Program-made: the position numbers and the translations under genes
Part shown: piece by piece, positions 1 through 8,001 of the stretch
Layout of the letters: each line of letters starts with the position of its first letter
Position numbering within the stretch: the first letter of the stretch is position 1
DNA from: Candidatus Nitrososphaera evergladensis SR1
Lineage (GTDB): Archaea > Thermoproteota > Nitrososphaeria > Nitrososphaerales > Nitrososphaeraceae
NCBI RefSeq assembly: GCF_000730285.1
Contig: NZ_CP007174.1
Location: 1,364,001 to 1,428,000 of the forward strand
Reading direction: 5' to 3'
DNA length: 64,000 nt
The notes under the pieces: generated by a model
What the model was told of the DNA's origin: nothing
What the model saw: only the letters and a program-made list of their open reading frames with translations
Database searches by the model: none

Positions 1-1068
1 GCGCTCGCCTCCAAGTTCCTTGCCTCCGCCGGAGATGACTACAAAGTTGTGGATGTTCTTCTTTGCCGCCGACCTCATTAAGTCCGGCACGAATTTCAGG
101 TCTACTGTTACAACTACAAGCTCGACGTTTTCCTGTATGTCGTCAAGGCTCTTGTACGCCTTGATGCCCATGATTTCGGGGTAGCCCTTGGCGTTTACCG
201 GGAACACCTTGCCCTTGTAGTCGTGCTTGACCATGCTCTCTAGGACCGAGTTGCCCACCTTGCCTGCCTCCGGCGACGCGCCAATGAGTGCGATTGACTT
301 GGCGTTGAAGAACAGGTCCATGTACGAAGAGTCGGGCTGAACCTTGGACACTGCGTTTGCGTCGACTGCCTGCCTCAGTATTATCTTGGCGTCGACTACG
401 TAATAGTCCTTCTCGTAGAATATCACGGGGTTAAAATCGATGCTCTCATAGTACGGGGCCATCTCTGTGCCAAGGTTGCCGATGCTCACAAGGGCGCTTG
501 CGATCATGTCCTTGTCGACCGGGGCCGCGCCACGGAATCCTTCAAGGATCTTTTTGCCCTTGAGGTCGTTTATCATGTCCAGCGCGTCCTGCTTTGTAAT
601 CGGCAGGACCCTGAACGCGACGTCCTTGAAAACCTCGGTGTAGATGCCTCCGATTCCTACCATTATAATCGGGCCAAACTGAGGGTCATTCTGCAGGCCG
701 ACAATGAGCTCCGCGCCTTGCGGCACCATCTTTTCAAGGAGCACGCCCTTGACCGTGTTGTACTGCTCTGACAGCCTGCCGTGCATGTCGCTAAAGGCAT
801 CCTTGACCTGCGCCTCGTTCTGTAGGCCGACCTTGACGCCCTTGACGTCTGTCTTGTGCAGGATCTCGGGCGACACTATCTTGGCGACAAGCGGAAAGCC
901 CATTGCCTTGGCCTTTGCCGCGGCGTCTGCCTCGCTTGTGACAAGCGCGTACGGCGGCACCTTGACGCCGTACTCTGTCAAAACCTGTTTAGCCAATTCT
1001 TCTGTGATTACTTTTTCTTTGGTTGCAAAAACATCATCAAAGATCTTTTGGACCTTTTGATTCGCCAT
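1..1068 (-). CDS. ADP-forming acyl-CoA synthetase, partial (left edge)
   Basis: The first 356 residues of a CoA ligase (NDP-forming) are present; the C-terminus lies outside the window. An ATP-grasp domain comes first (residues ~15-235, with the typical stretch [17 protein letters not shown] near 66-82), followed by a Rossmann CoA-binding domain starting near residue 256 ([17 protein letters not shown]). This ATP-grasp-first order is the one described for thaumarchaeal 3-hydroxypropionyl-CoA and 4-hydroxybutyryl-CoA synthetases (ADP-forming) of the carbon-fixation cycle, so one of these is the likely role. Which acid it activates cannot be read from this part; acetyl-CoA synthetase is the alternative. 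The ATG at 1068 begins MANQKVQK. The next gene on the same strand ends 39 nt upstream. Confidence 0.85.
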   Translation of the reverse strand, partial: MANQKVQKIFDDVFATKEKVITEELAKQVLTEYGVKVPPYALVTSEADAAAKAKAMGFPLVAKIVSPEILHKTDVKGVKVGLQNEAQVKDAFSDMHGRLSEQYNTVKGVLLEKMVPQGAELIVGLQNDPQFGPIIMVGIGGIYTEVFKDVAFRVLPITKQDALDMINDLKGKKILEGFRGAAPVDKDMIASALVSIGNLGTEMAPYYESIDFNPVIFYEKDYYVVDAKIILRQAVDANAVSKVQPDSSYMDLFFNAKSIALIGASPEAGKVGNSVLESMVKHDYKGKVFPVNAKGYPEIMGIKAYKSLDDIQENVELVVVTVDLKFVPDLMRSAAKKNIHNFVVISGGGKELGGER

Positions 1069-1107
1069 ATTGAATCTGAGGAAAAGCTTCTCAAGCTTCT
1101 TTTATAG

Positions 1108-1797
1108 TTACCTAAGCATCGCTGTAAAGTTTCTATACACAACCTGGCACTTTTTTTCAAGTTCCGACAGGTCACCTGCGGCCGGAAGGATGCTTCTTTT
1201 TGCGTCTATTTTTTCAGCCCTTACCTCTGCGTCGTATTCCTTCATCCATGTCCTTATGAGGCGCTCGTCAACTTCTAGGTGGAACTGGACGCCTATGGCG
1301 CTTCCTACCTTGAACGCCTGCGGATAGAGGTCGGTGTATGCCAGAACCGTCGCATCTCTGGGTAGTTCGTACGTGTCGCCGTGCCACTGGAATACTCTCA
1401 TCTTTTTCTCGCTGATGCCAGAGAACAGACTTGCCTTTCCCTGAGGCGACAGGAGGACATCGTGCCATCCTATCTCTTTTTTTCTGCCCTTGAACACCCG
1501 CCCGCCGGCTGCCTGCGCTATCAGCTGCGACCCAAGGCATACCCCAAGAACCGGCACATCGTTCTTGATTGCGTCCCTTATCAGGTCCTGCTCTTTTTGC
1601 AGATACGGAAGATTGTCGTAGACTGCCATCGGGCCTCCAAGAACGACGATTGCAGAATAACCGGATGACCTGGCAGGCACGCCGTCTTCTTGCGCACTGA
1701 TGTTTTCGACCGCCAAGCCGTCCTTTCTGAACATGCCCTCAAGCGTGCCTAGCGTCTCGCACGCAACGTTCTGGATGGAAAGGACCTTCTTCTTCAA
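1108..1797 (-). CDS. Class I glutamine amidotransferase-like protein
   Basis: A stand-alone GMP-synthase-type amidotransferase domain of 229 residues. It carries the nucleophile elbow GVCLGSQLIAQAAGG and the His/Glu pair QFHLEVDE expected for a Cys-His-Glu triad. No synthetase domain is attached, so the ammonia acceptor is unknown; family members include GuaA subunits and uncharacterised proteases or amidotransferases. The frame is open up to 1854, but the extra N-terminal residues look non-coding, and a TTG at 1797 puts the start right before the first strand (KKKVLSIQNV). It is divergent from the Toprim gene at 1891. The family call is firm, the substrate unknown. Confidence 0.8.
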   Translation of the reverse strand: MKKKVLSIQNVACETLGTLEGMFRKDGLAVENISAQEDGVPARSSGYSAIVVLGGPMAVYDNLPYLQKEQDLIRDAIKNDVPVLGVCLGSQLIAQAAGGRVFKGRKKEIGWHDVLLSPQGKASLFSGISEKKMRVFQWHGDTYELPRDATVLAYTDLYPQAFKVGSAIGVQFHLEVDERLIRTWMKEYDAEVRAEKIDAKRSILPAAGDLSELEKKCQVVYRNFTAMLR

Positions 1798-1853
1798 GGG
1801 TCTCTCTGTGTTATGCCGAGAGATACTATTTATTGTGTCGCTGGCTTGGCACA

Positions 1854-1863
1854 AATATTAAAT
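1854..1863 (+). promoter_or_regulatory. TATA-like element ahead of the Toprim gene
   Basis: The A/T run aatattaaat lies ~28-37 nt before the ATG at 1891, the spacing expected for an archaeal TATA box serving a nearly leaderless transcript. It supports the 1891 start over the upstream in-frame ATG at 1813. Confidence 0.4.
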
Positions 1864-1890
1864 CGCACCAGCGCTAAACTACAACTGCCG

Positions 1891-2328
1891 ATGGGCTATC
1901 AGGCAAACGATGAGCAAGTCCTTGAGAAGCTGAGGCATTTTGTTGGTATGCTAAACGAAGAGTCTGAACGGGGTTCTGTAATTGTCGTGGAGGGCAGGCG
2001 CGACGCCGAGGCGCTCTCAAGCATCGGCTTTACGGGGAGCCCGGCCGTGTTCCACAATTTCAAGGGCATTGCCGACTTTGTCGATTGCCACGGCCATGGA
2101 AAAAACAAGATAATCCTGCTCCTTGACATGGACAGGACGGGCAAGTACCTCACAAGCAGGCTCTTCTCAAACCTCCAGTCACGCAGGAACCATGTCAGCC
2201 TCTTTTACAAACACGCGCTTGCCAAGATAACAAACGGCAAGGTGAGGCACGTTGAGGACCTGTCTACGTACGCCCAGCAGATGGCCGGCGTAACTGGCGC
2301 CCGCAAGGACCTTTACTTTTACACCTGA
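1891..2328 (+). CDS. Small Toprim-domain protein
   Basis: A 145-residue protein made of one Toprim domain: the catalytic glutamate motif VVEGRRDAEAL (residues ~31-41) and the DxD motif LLLDMDRTG (~71-79). Stand-alone archaeal Toprim proteins of this size are DnaG-related and have been proposed to act in RNA or DNA processing, but no specific reaction can be assigned. The upstream ATG at 1813 would add 26 residues that overlap the divergent promoter region, so ATG 1891 is preferred. It lies 95 nt before dnaG on the same strand, which pairs two Toprim proteins. Confidence 0.8.
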   Translation: MGYQANDEQVLEKLRHFVGMLNEESERGSVIVVEGRRDAEALSSIGFTGSPAVFHNFKGIADFVDCHGHGKNKIILLLDMDRTGKYLTSRLFSNLQSRRNHVSLFYKHALAKITNGKVRHVEDLSTYAQQMAGVTGARKDLYFYT

Positions 2329-2354
2329 GACGTATCTCGCGATACACGAAAGCA

Positions 2355-2362
2355 CTTATATT
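2355..2362 (+). promoter_or_regulatory. TATA-like element ahead of dnaG
   Basis: The sequence cttatatt sits about 62-69 nt before the TTG start of dnaG. It would give a transcript with a ~35-40 nt leader. It is the clearest A/T box in the gap between the Toprim gene and dnaG. Confidence 0.4.
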
Positions 2363-2423
2363 CAAGCGACAGCGAATTTCAATTAGTTACGGACAAACCA
2401 GTAAACGAGGTTATGAAGAAAAA

Positions 2424-3866
2424 TTGCCTAGCACAGGAATCGTAAAGTATCATGTTAAGCTAAAGTTTGAAGTTGATGGTTTGGTCGAGAAGGCCGACAT
2501 TATCGGTGCTATTTTTGGACAGACCGAAGGTCTCCTTGGACCTGAGATGAACCTCAACGAACTGCAAAAAGTATCAAAGGTTGGACGAATTGAAGTAAAC
2601 GTCGAGACAAAGGGCAACGTGGCCAAGGGCGACGCGCTGATACCCATGAGCACCGACATCTCTACCGCCGCGCTTATCGCTGCGGCCATAGAGAGCATCG
2701 ACAAGGTCGGCCCGTTCCAGGCCAAGTTCCAGCTGATGGGCATCGACGACATCCGCGCCATCAAGAAAAAGGTCATTGTCGACAGGGCCAAGAAAATAGT
2801 CCAGGACTGGGCGACCAAGACCATATCGGAGGGCGAGGAGATGCTCAAGGACGTCTATGATGCAAGCAAGCCCGGCAAGCTCACCGCCTACGGCAAGGCG
2901 CAGCTTGCGTGCGGAACAGGAGTTTTTGATTCAGAGTGGATAATACTCGTGGAAGGGCGCGCAGACGTCATCAACCTGCTTCGCGCTGGCTATGACAACG
3001 CGATTGCCATCGAGGGCGCCAAGATTGACGAGACTGTCGTAAAACTGACGGAAGGCAAGAAGGTGATTGCCTTCCTTGACGGCGACAGGGCTGGCGACCT
3101 CATACTCAAAGAGCTGGCAGGCGTAGTCAAGATCGACAAAGTCCTCCGGGCACCTACTGGAAGAGAAGTGGAAGAATGCACGCCTCTTGAGGTTTCCGAG
3201 ATACTAAAGGACGCTTACTCTGTTGACGTTTCTGCAGCACCTCATCAGCAAGAGCTGCCGCCTGTGCAGCAAGAAGAGCGCAGGCACGAGCGCCGCGACC
3301 GCGACGATCGTGGCGGCGGCTATGGTGGAAGGAGGGACCGCGACCGCGGCGGCTATGGTGGAAGGAGGGACCGCGACCGCGGCGGCTACCGCGACAGAGA
3401 TAGAGGTGGCTACCGAGACCGCGACGATCGTGGCGGCGGCTATGGTGGAAGGAGGGACGACTATCAGGACCGAGAAGAGTCCTACTCCCACGGCCCTTCA
3501 CAGCAGGAAGAGCCTGCACAAGCCCCAGTAACGCCAGGACAGCCATCTGCAGCAGCGGCAAACGATGCGCCAGAGCTCTTGACTGCAATCCGCGATGTGT
3601 ATCCGCAGATAAACGAGACGCTGGAGGCAGTGATACTCGATGGCTCGATGAAGCAGCTGCTAAAGGTTCCAGTATCTGAGGTAATCAAGAGGCTGGATTC
3701 TGCCGAAGGTGCCAAGTACCTTGTCATCGACGGCATTGTGACCCAGAGGCTCGTCGAGGCTGCCGACAAGGCAGGCATCGAGTACGTCGTGGGTCACAGG
3801 ACAACAGGAGTCAAGCCAAGCGACATCAAGGTGCGGACCTTTGGCGACGTGGGCATCACGAACTAA
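2424..3866 (+). CDS. dnaG: Archaeal DnaG-type primase
   Basis: A 480-residue archaeal DnaG. The N-terminal archaeal domain begins TGIVKYHVKLKFEVDGLVEK. The Toprim core has ILVEGRADVINLL (~174-186) and AFLDGDRAGD (~216-225), the metal-binding acidic residues of the fold. The conserved C-terminal domain (from ~380) is also present. In archaea DnaG is reported both with primase activity and as an exosome subunit. Between Toprim and the C-terminal domain there is a low-complexity insert of RGG/RDR repeats (residues ~287-354), which makes the protein longer than the ~400-450 residues usual for the family. The start is TTG at 2424; the nearby ATG at 2414 is in another frame. The riboflavin kinase ATG follows the stop directly. 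Confidence 0.93.
   Translation: MPSTGIVKYHVKLKFEVDGLVEKADIIGAIFGQTEGLLGPEMNLNELQKVSKVGRIEVNVETKGNVAKGDALIPMSTDISTAALIAAAIESIDKVGPFQAKFQLMGIDDIRAIKKKVIVDRAKKIVQDWATKTISEGEEMLKDVYDASKPGKLTAYGKAQLACGTGVFDSEWIILVEGRADVINLLRAGYDNAIAIEGAKIDETVVKLTEGKKVIAFLDGDRAGDLILKELAGVVKIDKVLRAPTGREVEECTPLEVSEILKDAYSVDVSAAPHQQELPPVQQEERRHERRDRDDRGGGYGGRRDRDRGGYGGRRDRDRGGYRDRDRGGYRDRDDRGGGYGGRRDDYQDREESYSHGPSQQEEPAQAPVTPGQPSAAAANDAPELLTAIRDVYPQINETLEAVILDGSMKQLLKVPVSEVIKRLDSAEGAKYLVIDGIVTQRLVEAADKAGIEYVVGHRTTGVKPSDIKVRTFGDVGITN
3282..3485 (+). repeat. Internal repeats coding the RGG/RDR-rich insert of DnaG
   Basis: Several near-identical units repeat in tandem, such as ggcggctatggtggaaggag (seen at ~3312, 3350 and 3437) and gcgaccgcggcggctacc. 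They encode GGYGGRRDRDR and GGYRDRDR blocks. Close identity at the DNA level suggests recent expansion by slippage or unequal recombination rather than old divergent repeats. This is not a CRISPR array: the units are joined, in frame and coding. Confidence 0.85.
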
Positions 3867-4580
3867 ATGCCGGAAATAAAGCTGCAGCACATACTGACTA
3901 TGGTGCAGCTCCTGTCAAAAGGGGCTCGCCACAATTTTGTCGAAGTGACCACCGCGGATCTTGGCAGGAATATCGGACGGTCCCAGCAGGCCGCTTCAAA
4001 GCATCTTTTGGATCTAGAGATGGCCGGCTATATAGAGCGGGTAAGGCGCGGCCAGAAATTCGCCGTGCGCGTGACTGACAAGGGCAACACCGAGATCCAG
4101 AGCTTGTTTGCATCTCTAAAATCGGCGCTAGAGTCTGCGCCTGCCGCAATCGACTTTGAAGGAAGCGTTGTTTCGGGCATGGGCGAGGGCGCCTACTACA
4201 TGTCGCTTGAAGGCTACAAAAAGCAGTTCCTTGAAAAACTTGGCTACGAGCCGTATCCTGGCACGCTCAACGTGCGCCTTACAGACCCAGTGTACATGAA
4301 TGCAAGGCGGGAGCTTGGGCGCCACCCGTCGATATTTCTCGAAGGCTTCTCCGACGGGACGCGCACGTACGGATGGGTAAAGTGCTACCGGGCTTCCATA
4401 AACGACGGCGCAATGGAAAACGCCGCCGTCCTTGTCCTGGAGCGCACACACTATGACGACAGTATGCTTGAAGTCATTGCGCCGGTTTCAATAAAGGACG
4501 CAGTCGGGATAAAGAACGGCGACAGGATAAAGGTGCAGGTTAGGATAGACAATAATAACAGTCCTCATCAGATGCCGTAG
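3867..4580 (+). CDS. ribK: CTP-dependent riboflavin kinase with N-terminal HTH
   Basis: A 237-residue protein with an N-terminal winged-helix domain (~1-85, RSQQAASKHLLDLEMAGYI being the recognition region) fused to an archaeal riboflavin kinase domain (~95-230). The kinase hallmarks are GMGEGAYYMSLEGY, YPGTLNVRL and ISIKD/PVSIKDAVGIKNGD-like strands. Archaeal RibK makes FMN from riboflavin using CTP. The HTH fusion is common in archaea and can act as a repressor of riboflavin genes. Its ATG follows the dnaG stop without a gap, so it is probably co-transcribed. It converges with, and overlaps by 13 nt, the FAD synthetase gene, which is the next step of the pathway. Confidence 0.9.
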   Translation: MPEIKLQHILTMVQLLSKGARHNFVEVTTADLGRNIGRSQQAASKHLLDLEMAGYIERVRRGQKFAVRVTDKGNTEIQSLFASLKSALESAPAAIDFEGSVVSGMGEGAYYMSLEGYKKQFLEKLGYEPYPGTLNVRLTDPVYMNARRELGRHPSIFLEGFSDGTRTYGWVKCYRASINDGAMENAAVLVLERTHYDDSMLEVIAPVSIKDAVGIKNGDRIKVQVRIDNNNSPHQMP

Positions 4581-5197
4581 ATGGTGTCGCCAAGCTCTTC
4601 CTTTATCTTGGACGACTTTGACCCCGGTATCGGAGTCGACAGCCTGATCACCTGTACGTTGAGGTTGCGCTTTTTGCAGTTTTCTGCAACATCCTTTTCG
4701 CTGTGCGCCTGGTCGTAGCCAAGCGCAATCACGTCCGGCCTGACAAACTCGACTGTGTCGTAGAGAGTGCCCTCCCTGCCAATGAGCGCAAGGTCTACAA
4801 AGTTGAGCGACTCTACGAGCTCTTTACGCAGGTTTTCATCGTGGTAAATCTTGCGGTCTTTTTTTATCTTTAGCGCAGTGGCGGTCCTTGCGATGACTAC
4901 CACAAGCACGTCGCCCACTTCCTTTGCCGCCTTTAGCGTATGGATGTGTCCGGGGTGTATCAGGTCAAATACCCCGCCTACGAGCACCACCTTGAGCGCG
5001 TCGCGGCCGATAAACGTCAATTTTGGCGGGCTGCTGTTCTTTTCCACCATGCCTATCTCTGCCAGGCGCTTTATCCTCTCTTCAAAGAACTTTTTCCCCA
5101 CGGGCAGCTTTGCCCGGAGCCTGTCGTACGCCTGCACGGAAGGGTCAAGCGTGCTTGCGTAAATTGCAGCAAGTATTGACTTGTCTTCAGGCTCCAT
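4568..5197 (-). CDS. ribL: FAD synthetase-type nucleotidyltransferase with HTH-like N-terminus
   Basis: A 209-residue protein. Residues ~1-60 look like a winged-helix segment (FFEERIKRLAEIGMVEKNS). From ~68 a cytidylyltransferase fold starts: VVLVGGVFDLIHPGHIHTL contains the nucleotide-binding HxGH motif (HPGH). A late RLSTPIPGSKSSKI stretch resembles the ISSSxIK motif. Archaeal RibL enzymes of this fold convert FMN plus ATP to FAD. The position opposite riboflavin kinase supports that role over glycerol-3-phosphate or ethanolamine-phosphate cytidylyltransferase. The two flavin genes overlap tail to tail by 13 nt. Confidence 0.85.
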   Translation of the reverse strand: MEPEDKSILAAIYASTLDPSVQAYDRLRAKLPVGKKFFEERIKRLAEIGMVEKNSSPPKLTFIGRDALKVVLVGGVFDLIHPGHIHTLKAAKEVGDVLVVVIARTATALKIKKDRKIYHDENLRKELVESLNFVDLALIGREGTLYDTVEFVRPDVIALGYDQAHSEKDVAENCKKRNLNVQVIRLSTPIPGSKSSKIKEELGDTIYGI

Positions 5198-5246
5198 ATC
5201 TGTACATGTTCTCCGAAAGCGACAGCAGGGTGTGGGTCTGTTAACT

Positions 5247-6323
5247 CTATAAATCCTTCGACATTTTTGTCGTGACGTAATAGTAGTTCAGTATGTCCCC
5301 TTCCACCTGCCTGACGTCTATACTTTCAAAGCCCGCCTCTGCCAGCTTTTCTTTTGCTTTTTGCTCGCCCCACACGGTGCCAAGTCCCTCTCCGCCATAC
5401 GCAAGCGACACTGTCATGCAGTGCATGGTGGAAATCGTGTAGAGCGACGGCGCAAGCGGGTTTTCCATGTTTTCATGCAGGCGGCTTGAAGCGGCAATGT
5501 CTTGCATCAAAAAAGTGCCTCCCTTGCGAAGGGCCCTGTGGATGCACTTTAGCACCTTGGCGGGCCTTGCCTGGTCGTGTATCGTGTCAAAAGCGGTTAC
5601 TAGGTCAAACTTTTCCCGGTCGCCTATCTTGGATGCGTCGACTATTTTGAACTTGGCATTTTTGAGTTTCATCTTTTTTGCTTCTGCCCTTGCCGCACCT
5701 ATGCCTTCCCTTGAAATGTCATAGCCCCAGAACCTGCTCTTTGGAAAAGCCTTTGCCATAAGGTTGATGGCGTGGCCCGTGCCGCAGCCTACGTCAAGGA
5801 CGTCTATTCCTGATTTGAGCCTGCCTGTCAGCCCCTGAGCAAGCGGGAGGATGTCGCCTACCAGCCTTGCATCAAAGACGCGGGCAGTCTCTTCTGCCTG
5901 GATTTCCTGGAATTTTGGAAACGCCGAATACGGGACGCCTCCTCCCTTTTTAAAGCACTTTACAATGTCGTCCTCGACGTTTCCCATGAGGGCAATGTAC
6001 TGCGTAAACATGGCAAGGTTGTCAATGCCTGCATCGCGCGTAAGGCACGACGCGTGAGCGGCCGGCAGGCTGTACCTGCCCGTTGAAGGTTCATAGTCGA
6101 TTATCCTGCCAGTGACCATTGCACCAAGCCATTCCCTGACGTACCTCTCGTTCAGTTTTGCAGCTTTTGCGATCTCGATGCTTGTGGAGGGCGAAAGGCG
6201 CGCCATCGCATCAAAGAGCCCTGTCTTGTGGCCCACGCTTGTCATAAGGCACAACATGCCGTCGTTTAGGATCTGCAAGAACCTGCCGCCAAAATCATTA
6301 TTTTCGTTCTCTTCTTTGCTCAT
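5247..6323 (-). CDS. SAM-dependent methyltransferase with winged-helix N-terminus
   Basis: A 358-residue protein from ATG 6323 (MSKEENENNDFGG). The frame is open to 6374, but the extra residues overlap the promoter zone of nreA. The N-terminal ~100 residues form a small-molecule methyltransferase dimerisation/winged-helix domain (IEIAKAAKLNERYVREWLGAM). The Rossmann core holds motif I VLDVGCGTGHAINLMAK and the acidic motif II residue in FWGYDISREGI. Such enzymes methylate small hydroxyl or amine substrates; similarity in layout to Rv2258c-like proteins is noted. The substrate is unknown. It is divergent from nreA. A second enzyme with the same domain order begins at 63569. Confidence 0.8.
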   Translation of the reverse strand: MSKEENENNDFGGRFLQILNDGMLCLMTSVGHKTGLFDAMARLSPSTSIEIAKAAKLNERYVREWLGAMVTGRIIDYEPSTGRYSLPAAHASCLTRDAGIDNLAMFTQYIALMGNVEDDIVKCFKKGGGVPYSAFPKFQEIQAEETARVFDARLVGDILPLAQGLTGRLKSGIDVLDVGCGTGHAINLMAKAFPKSRFWGYDISREGIGAARAEAKKMKLKNAKFKIVDASKIGDREKFDLVTAFDTIHDQARPAKVLKCIHRALRKGGTFLMQDIAASSRLHENMENPLAPSLYTISTMHCMTVSLAYGGEGLGTVWGEQKAKEKLAEAGFESIDVRQVEGDILNYYYVTTKMSKDL

Positions 6324-6427
6324 TTTCGTGCGTATATGATATGTGTGTTCGTACTTGCAAAAAAAGTTAACCAAGCTCTACGCAAATAAGCAAGCGCTGC
6401 GTCATCTTTTTCTGAACAATAATACAC

Positions 6428-7615
6428 ATGTCGTTATCGCCGGCAGAGATAAAGCGCAGACTGGAGCAGAACTGGATCCAGTTCCTTACTGCCAACTCTG
6501 CCCGGCTTTCGATGGACACGCTTGATGGCGCCAGCCCGCCGTCCATGTTTGTGGGAAGGTATGGCTATCCGAAGGTGCGAATCGGGCCGATGATACCGCC
6601 CGTGCATGGCGACACGACGGTCTATGACAAAACCGAGATGTGGGTGGGCAAGACGCTTGAAGAGATTGCCAATTTGCGCCTGTCCCTTGTGCGCGGGGTG
6701 ATGAGCGTAAACGTCGGCGACACGTCAGGCCGCTACATCGAAAACCTGCAAGAGCTTGCCATGTCAGAGAGGCCTGCGGAAAGCGAGGCAACATTTGAGA
6801 AAAAGCCGCTTGCGGACATGGAGCTTGACCGCGAGCTTCGGCTGAACACGGAAGCGGCGCCCTTTGGGCCTGCCGCGCCTATCAAGACGTTCAAGGCGTC
6901 GTCGCTTTCAGCCGACCAGAAAATCGAGTCGGCGTTCTACGACGGCGACCTGCGCGCAAAAGACGCGGTGATGGAGCTTTACAAAAAGGGAATAGAGACA
7001 AGCAGGATCCACAGGGTCCTAAGCGTCGGGATGCTTGGGCTGAAAAAGAACCGCAAGCTGGTGCCGACAAGGTGGAGCATAACTGCGACTGACGACATCA
7101 TCTCTGCAAACGTCGTCAGGCAGAACGAGGCAAACGAAAGCATTGACCTCTTTGAAGTGAGGCAGTATTCGCACCTTGGCAACTATTACTCTGTCATACT
7201 GATACCCGACAGCATATGGAGCTTTGAGATGATAGAATCGTGGTACGCCGGCGACGGCAAGATGGCTACCGGCGCCGATTACGAGGATGCGAGGGGCCTT
7301 GACCACTACCCTTCAATCGCCGGCGCATACTTTGCAGCGCGGCTTGCAGTCGCCGAACATCTGTCGAAAAGGCGCAGAAAGGCGGCGGCACTCGTACTGC
7401 GGGAGATCCATCCAGAGTACGTGATGCCTGTGGGAGTGTGGCAGATACGGGAAGGCGTGCGGGAGGCGCTCAAAACACCTGCAAAGGCGTTTGAAGGTTT
7501 TGATGGCGCGCTGGCGTTTGCGTGCTCGACAATGTCGCAATCAAGGGCAGAGATCCTGAGGCACAGCCAGCTGTACCGCAATTTCAGGTCGCAGACAAGG
7601 ATTACCGATTTTTAA
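6428..7615 (+). CDS. nreA: DNA repair protein NreA
   Basis: A 395-residue archaeal NreA (DUF650/DUF651). Recognisable parts are the N-terminal PPSMFVGRYGYPKVRIGP segment, KGIETSRIHRVLSVGMLGL in the middle, and the AAALVLREIHPEYVMPVGVWQ block. NreA proteins act in DNA damage tolerance and bind PCNA. The last residues, QTRITDF, resemble a PCNA-interacting peptide (Q-x-x-I-x-x-F) with one aromatic residue missing at the end. No zinc-finger cysteine cluster is present at the N-terminus. Start ATG 6428. It is followed 51 nt later by a small protein gene with its own TATA-like box. Confidence 0.9.
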   Translation: MSLSPAEIKRRLEQNWIQFLTANSARLSMDTLDGASPPSMFVGRYGYPKVRIGPMIPPVHGDTTVYDKTEMWVGKTLEEIANLRLSLVRGVMSVNVGDTSGRYIENLQELAMSERPAESEATFEKKPLADMELDRELRLNTEAAPFGPAAPIKTFKASSLSADQKIESAFYDGDLRAKDAVMELYKKGIETSRIHRVLSVGMLGLKKNRKLVPTRWSITATDDIISANVVRQNEANESIDLFEVRQYSHLGNYYSVILIPDSIWSFEMIESWYAGDGKMATGADYEDARGLDHYPSIAGAYFAARLAVAEHLSKRRRKAAALVLREIHPEYVMPVGVWQIREGVREALKTPAKAFEGFDGALAFACSTMSQSRAEILRHSQLYRNFRSQTRITDF

Positions 7616-7635
7616 TAAACAACAACGCAAAGGGT

Positions 7636-7643
7636 CATATACT
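7636..7643 (+). promoter_or_regulatory. TATA-like element for the gene at 7667
   Basis: catatact lies 24-31 nt before the ATG at 7667, the spacing expected for a leaderless archaeal transcript. Confidence 0.4.
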
Positions 7644-7666
7644 GCCACCACGAAGTCTCGGCGTAT

Positions 7667-7960
7667 ATGAGTGACGCTCTTCCAGAAGGCGTAAAGCACC
7701 TCGTCCCAATCGTGCCAGTTGAAAAGGCCCCGAAAATTACCGAGCAGGCAAAGGAGGAGCTAAAGAGCGTGGGCATGATGGACGAAAAGGGTAAACTAAA
7801 GATCAAAGGCGTCAGCCCCAAGATGTTAAAGCGCATGAAGCAGGAGCAGGTCGCCTGTCCAGTGCTAAAGCAGGATATCGCCTTTGTGCAGTGTTATGTC
7901 TGCCGCAACTTCCATAGCAGGATCTCCGGGCAGGTGTACTGCAAGGGCGAGCCTCTCTAG
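7667..7960 (+). CDS. Small cysteine-containing protein of unknown function
   Basis: 97 residues, not recognised. The first half is charged (PKITEQAKEELKSVGMMDEKG) and helical in character. The second half has cysteines in ACPVLK, QCYVCRNF and YCKG, which could bind a metal ion or be redox active. It sits between nreA and proS on the same strand, with its own TATA-like box at 7636. Coding nature is supported by codon use like that of its neighbours and a clear ATG. No function is proposed. Confidence 0.65.
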   Translation: MSDALPEGVKHLVPIVPVEKAPKITEQAKEELKSVGMMDEKGKLKIKGVSPKMLKRMKQEQVACPVLKQDIAFVQCYVCRNFHSRISGQVYCKGEPL

Positions 7961-8001
7961 GAAACTTTCATAAACCCTGCCACAACTGATGCACATTCAT
8001 A

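Noticed and set aside
3282-3485. Tandem repeats as a CRISPR array
   Set aside because: Units are contiguous, in frame and encode the RGG tract; there are no unique spacers.
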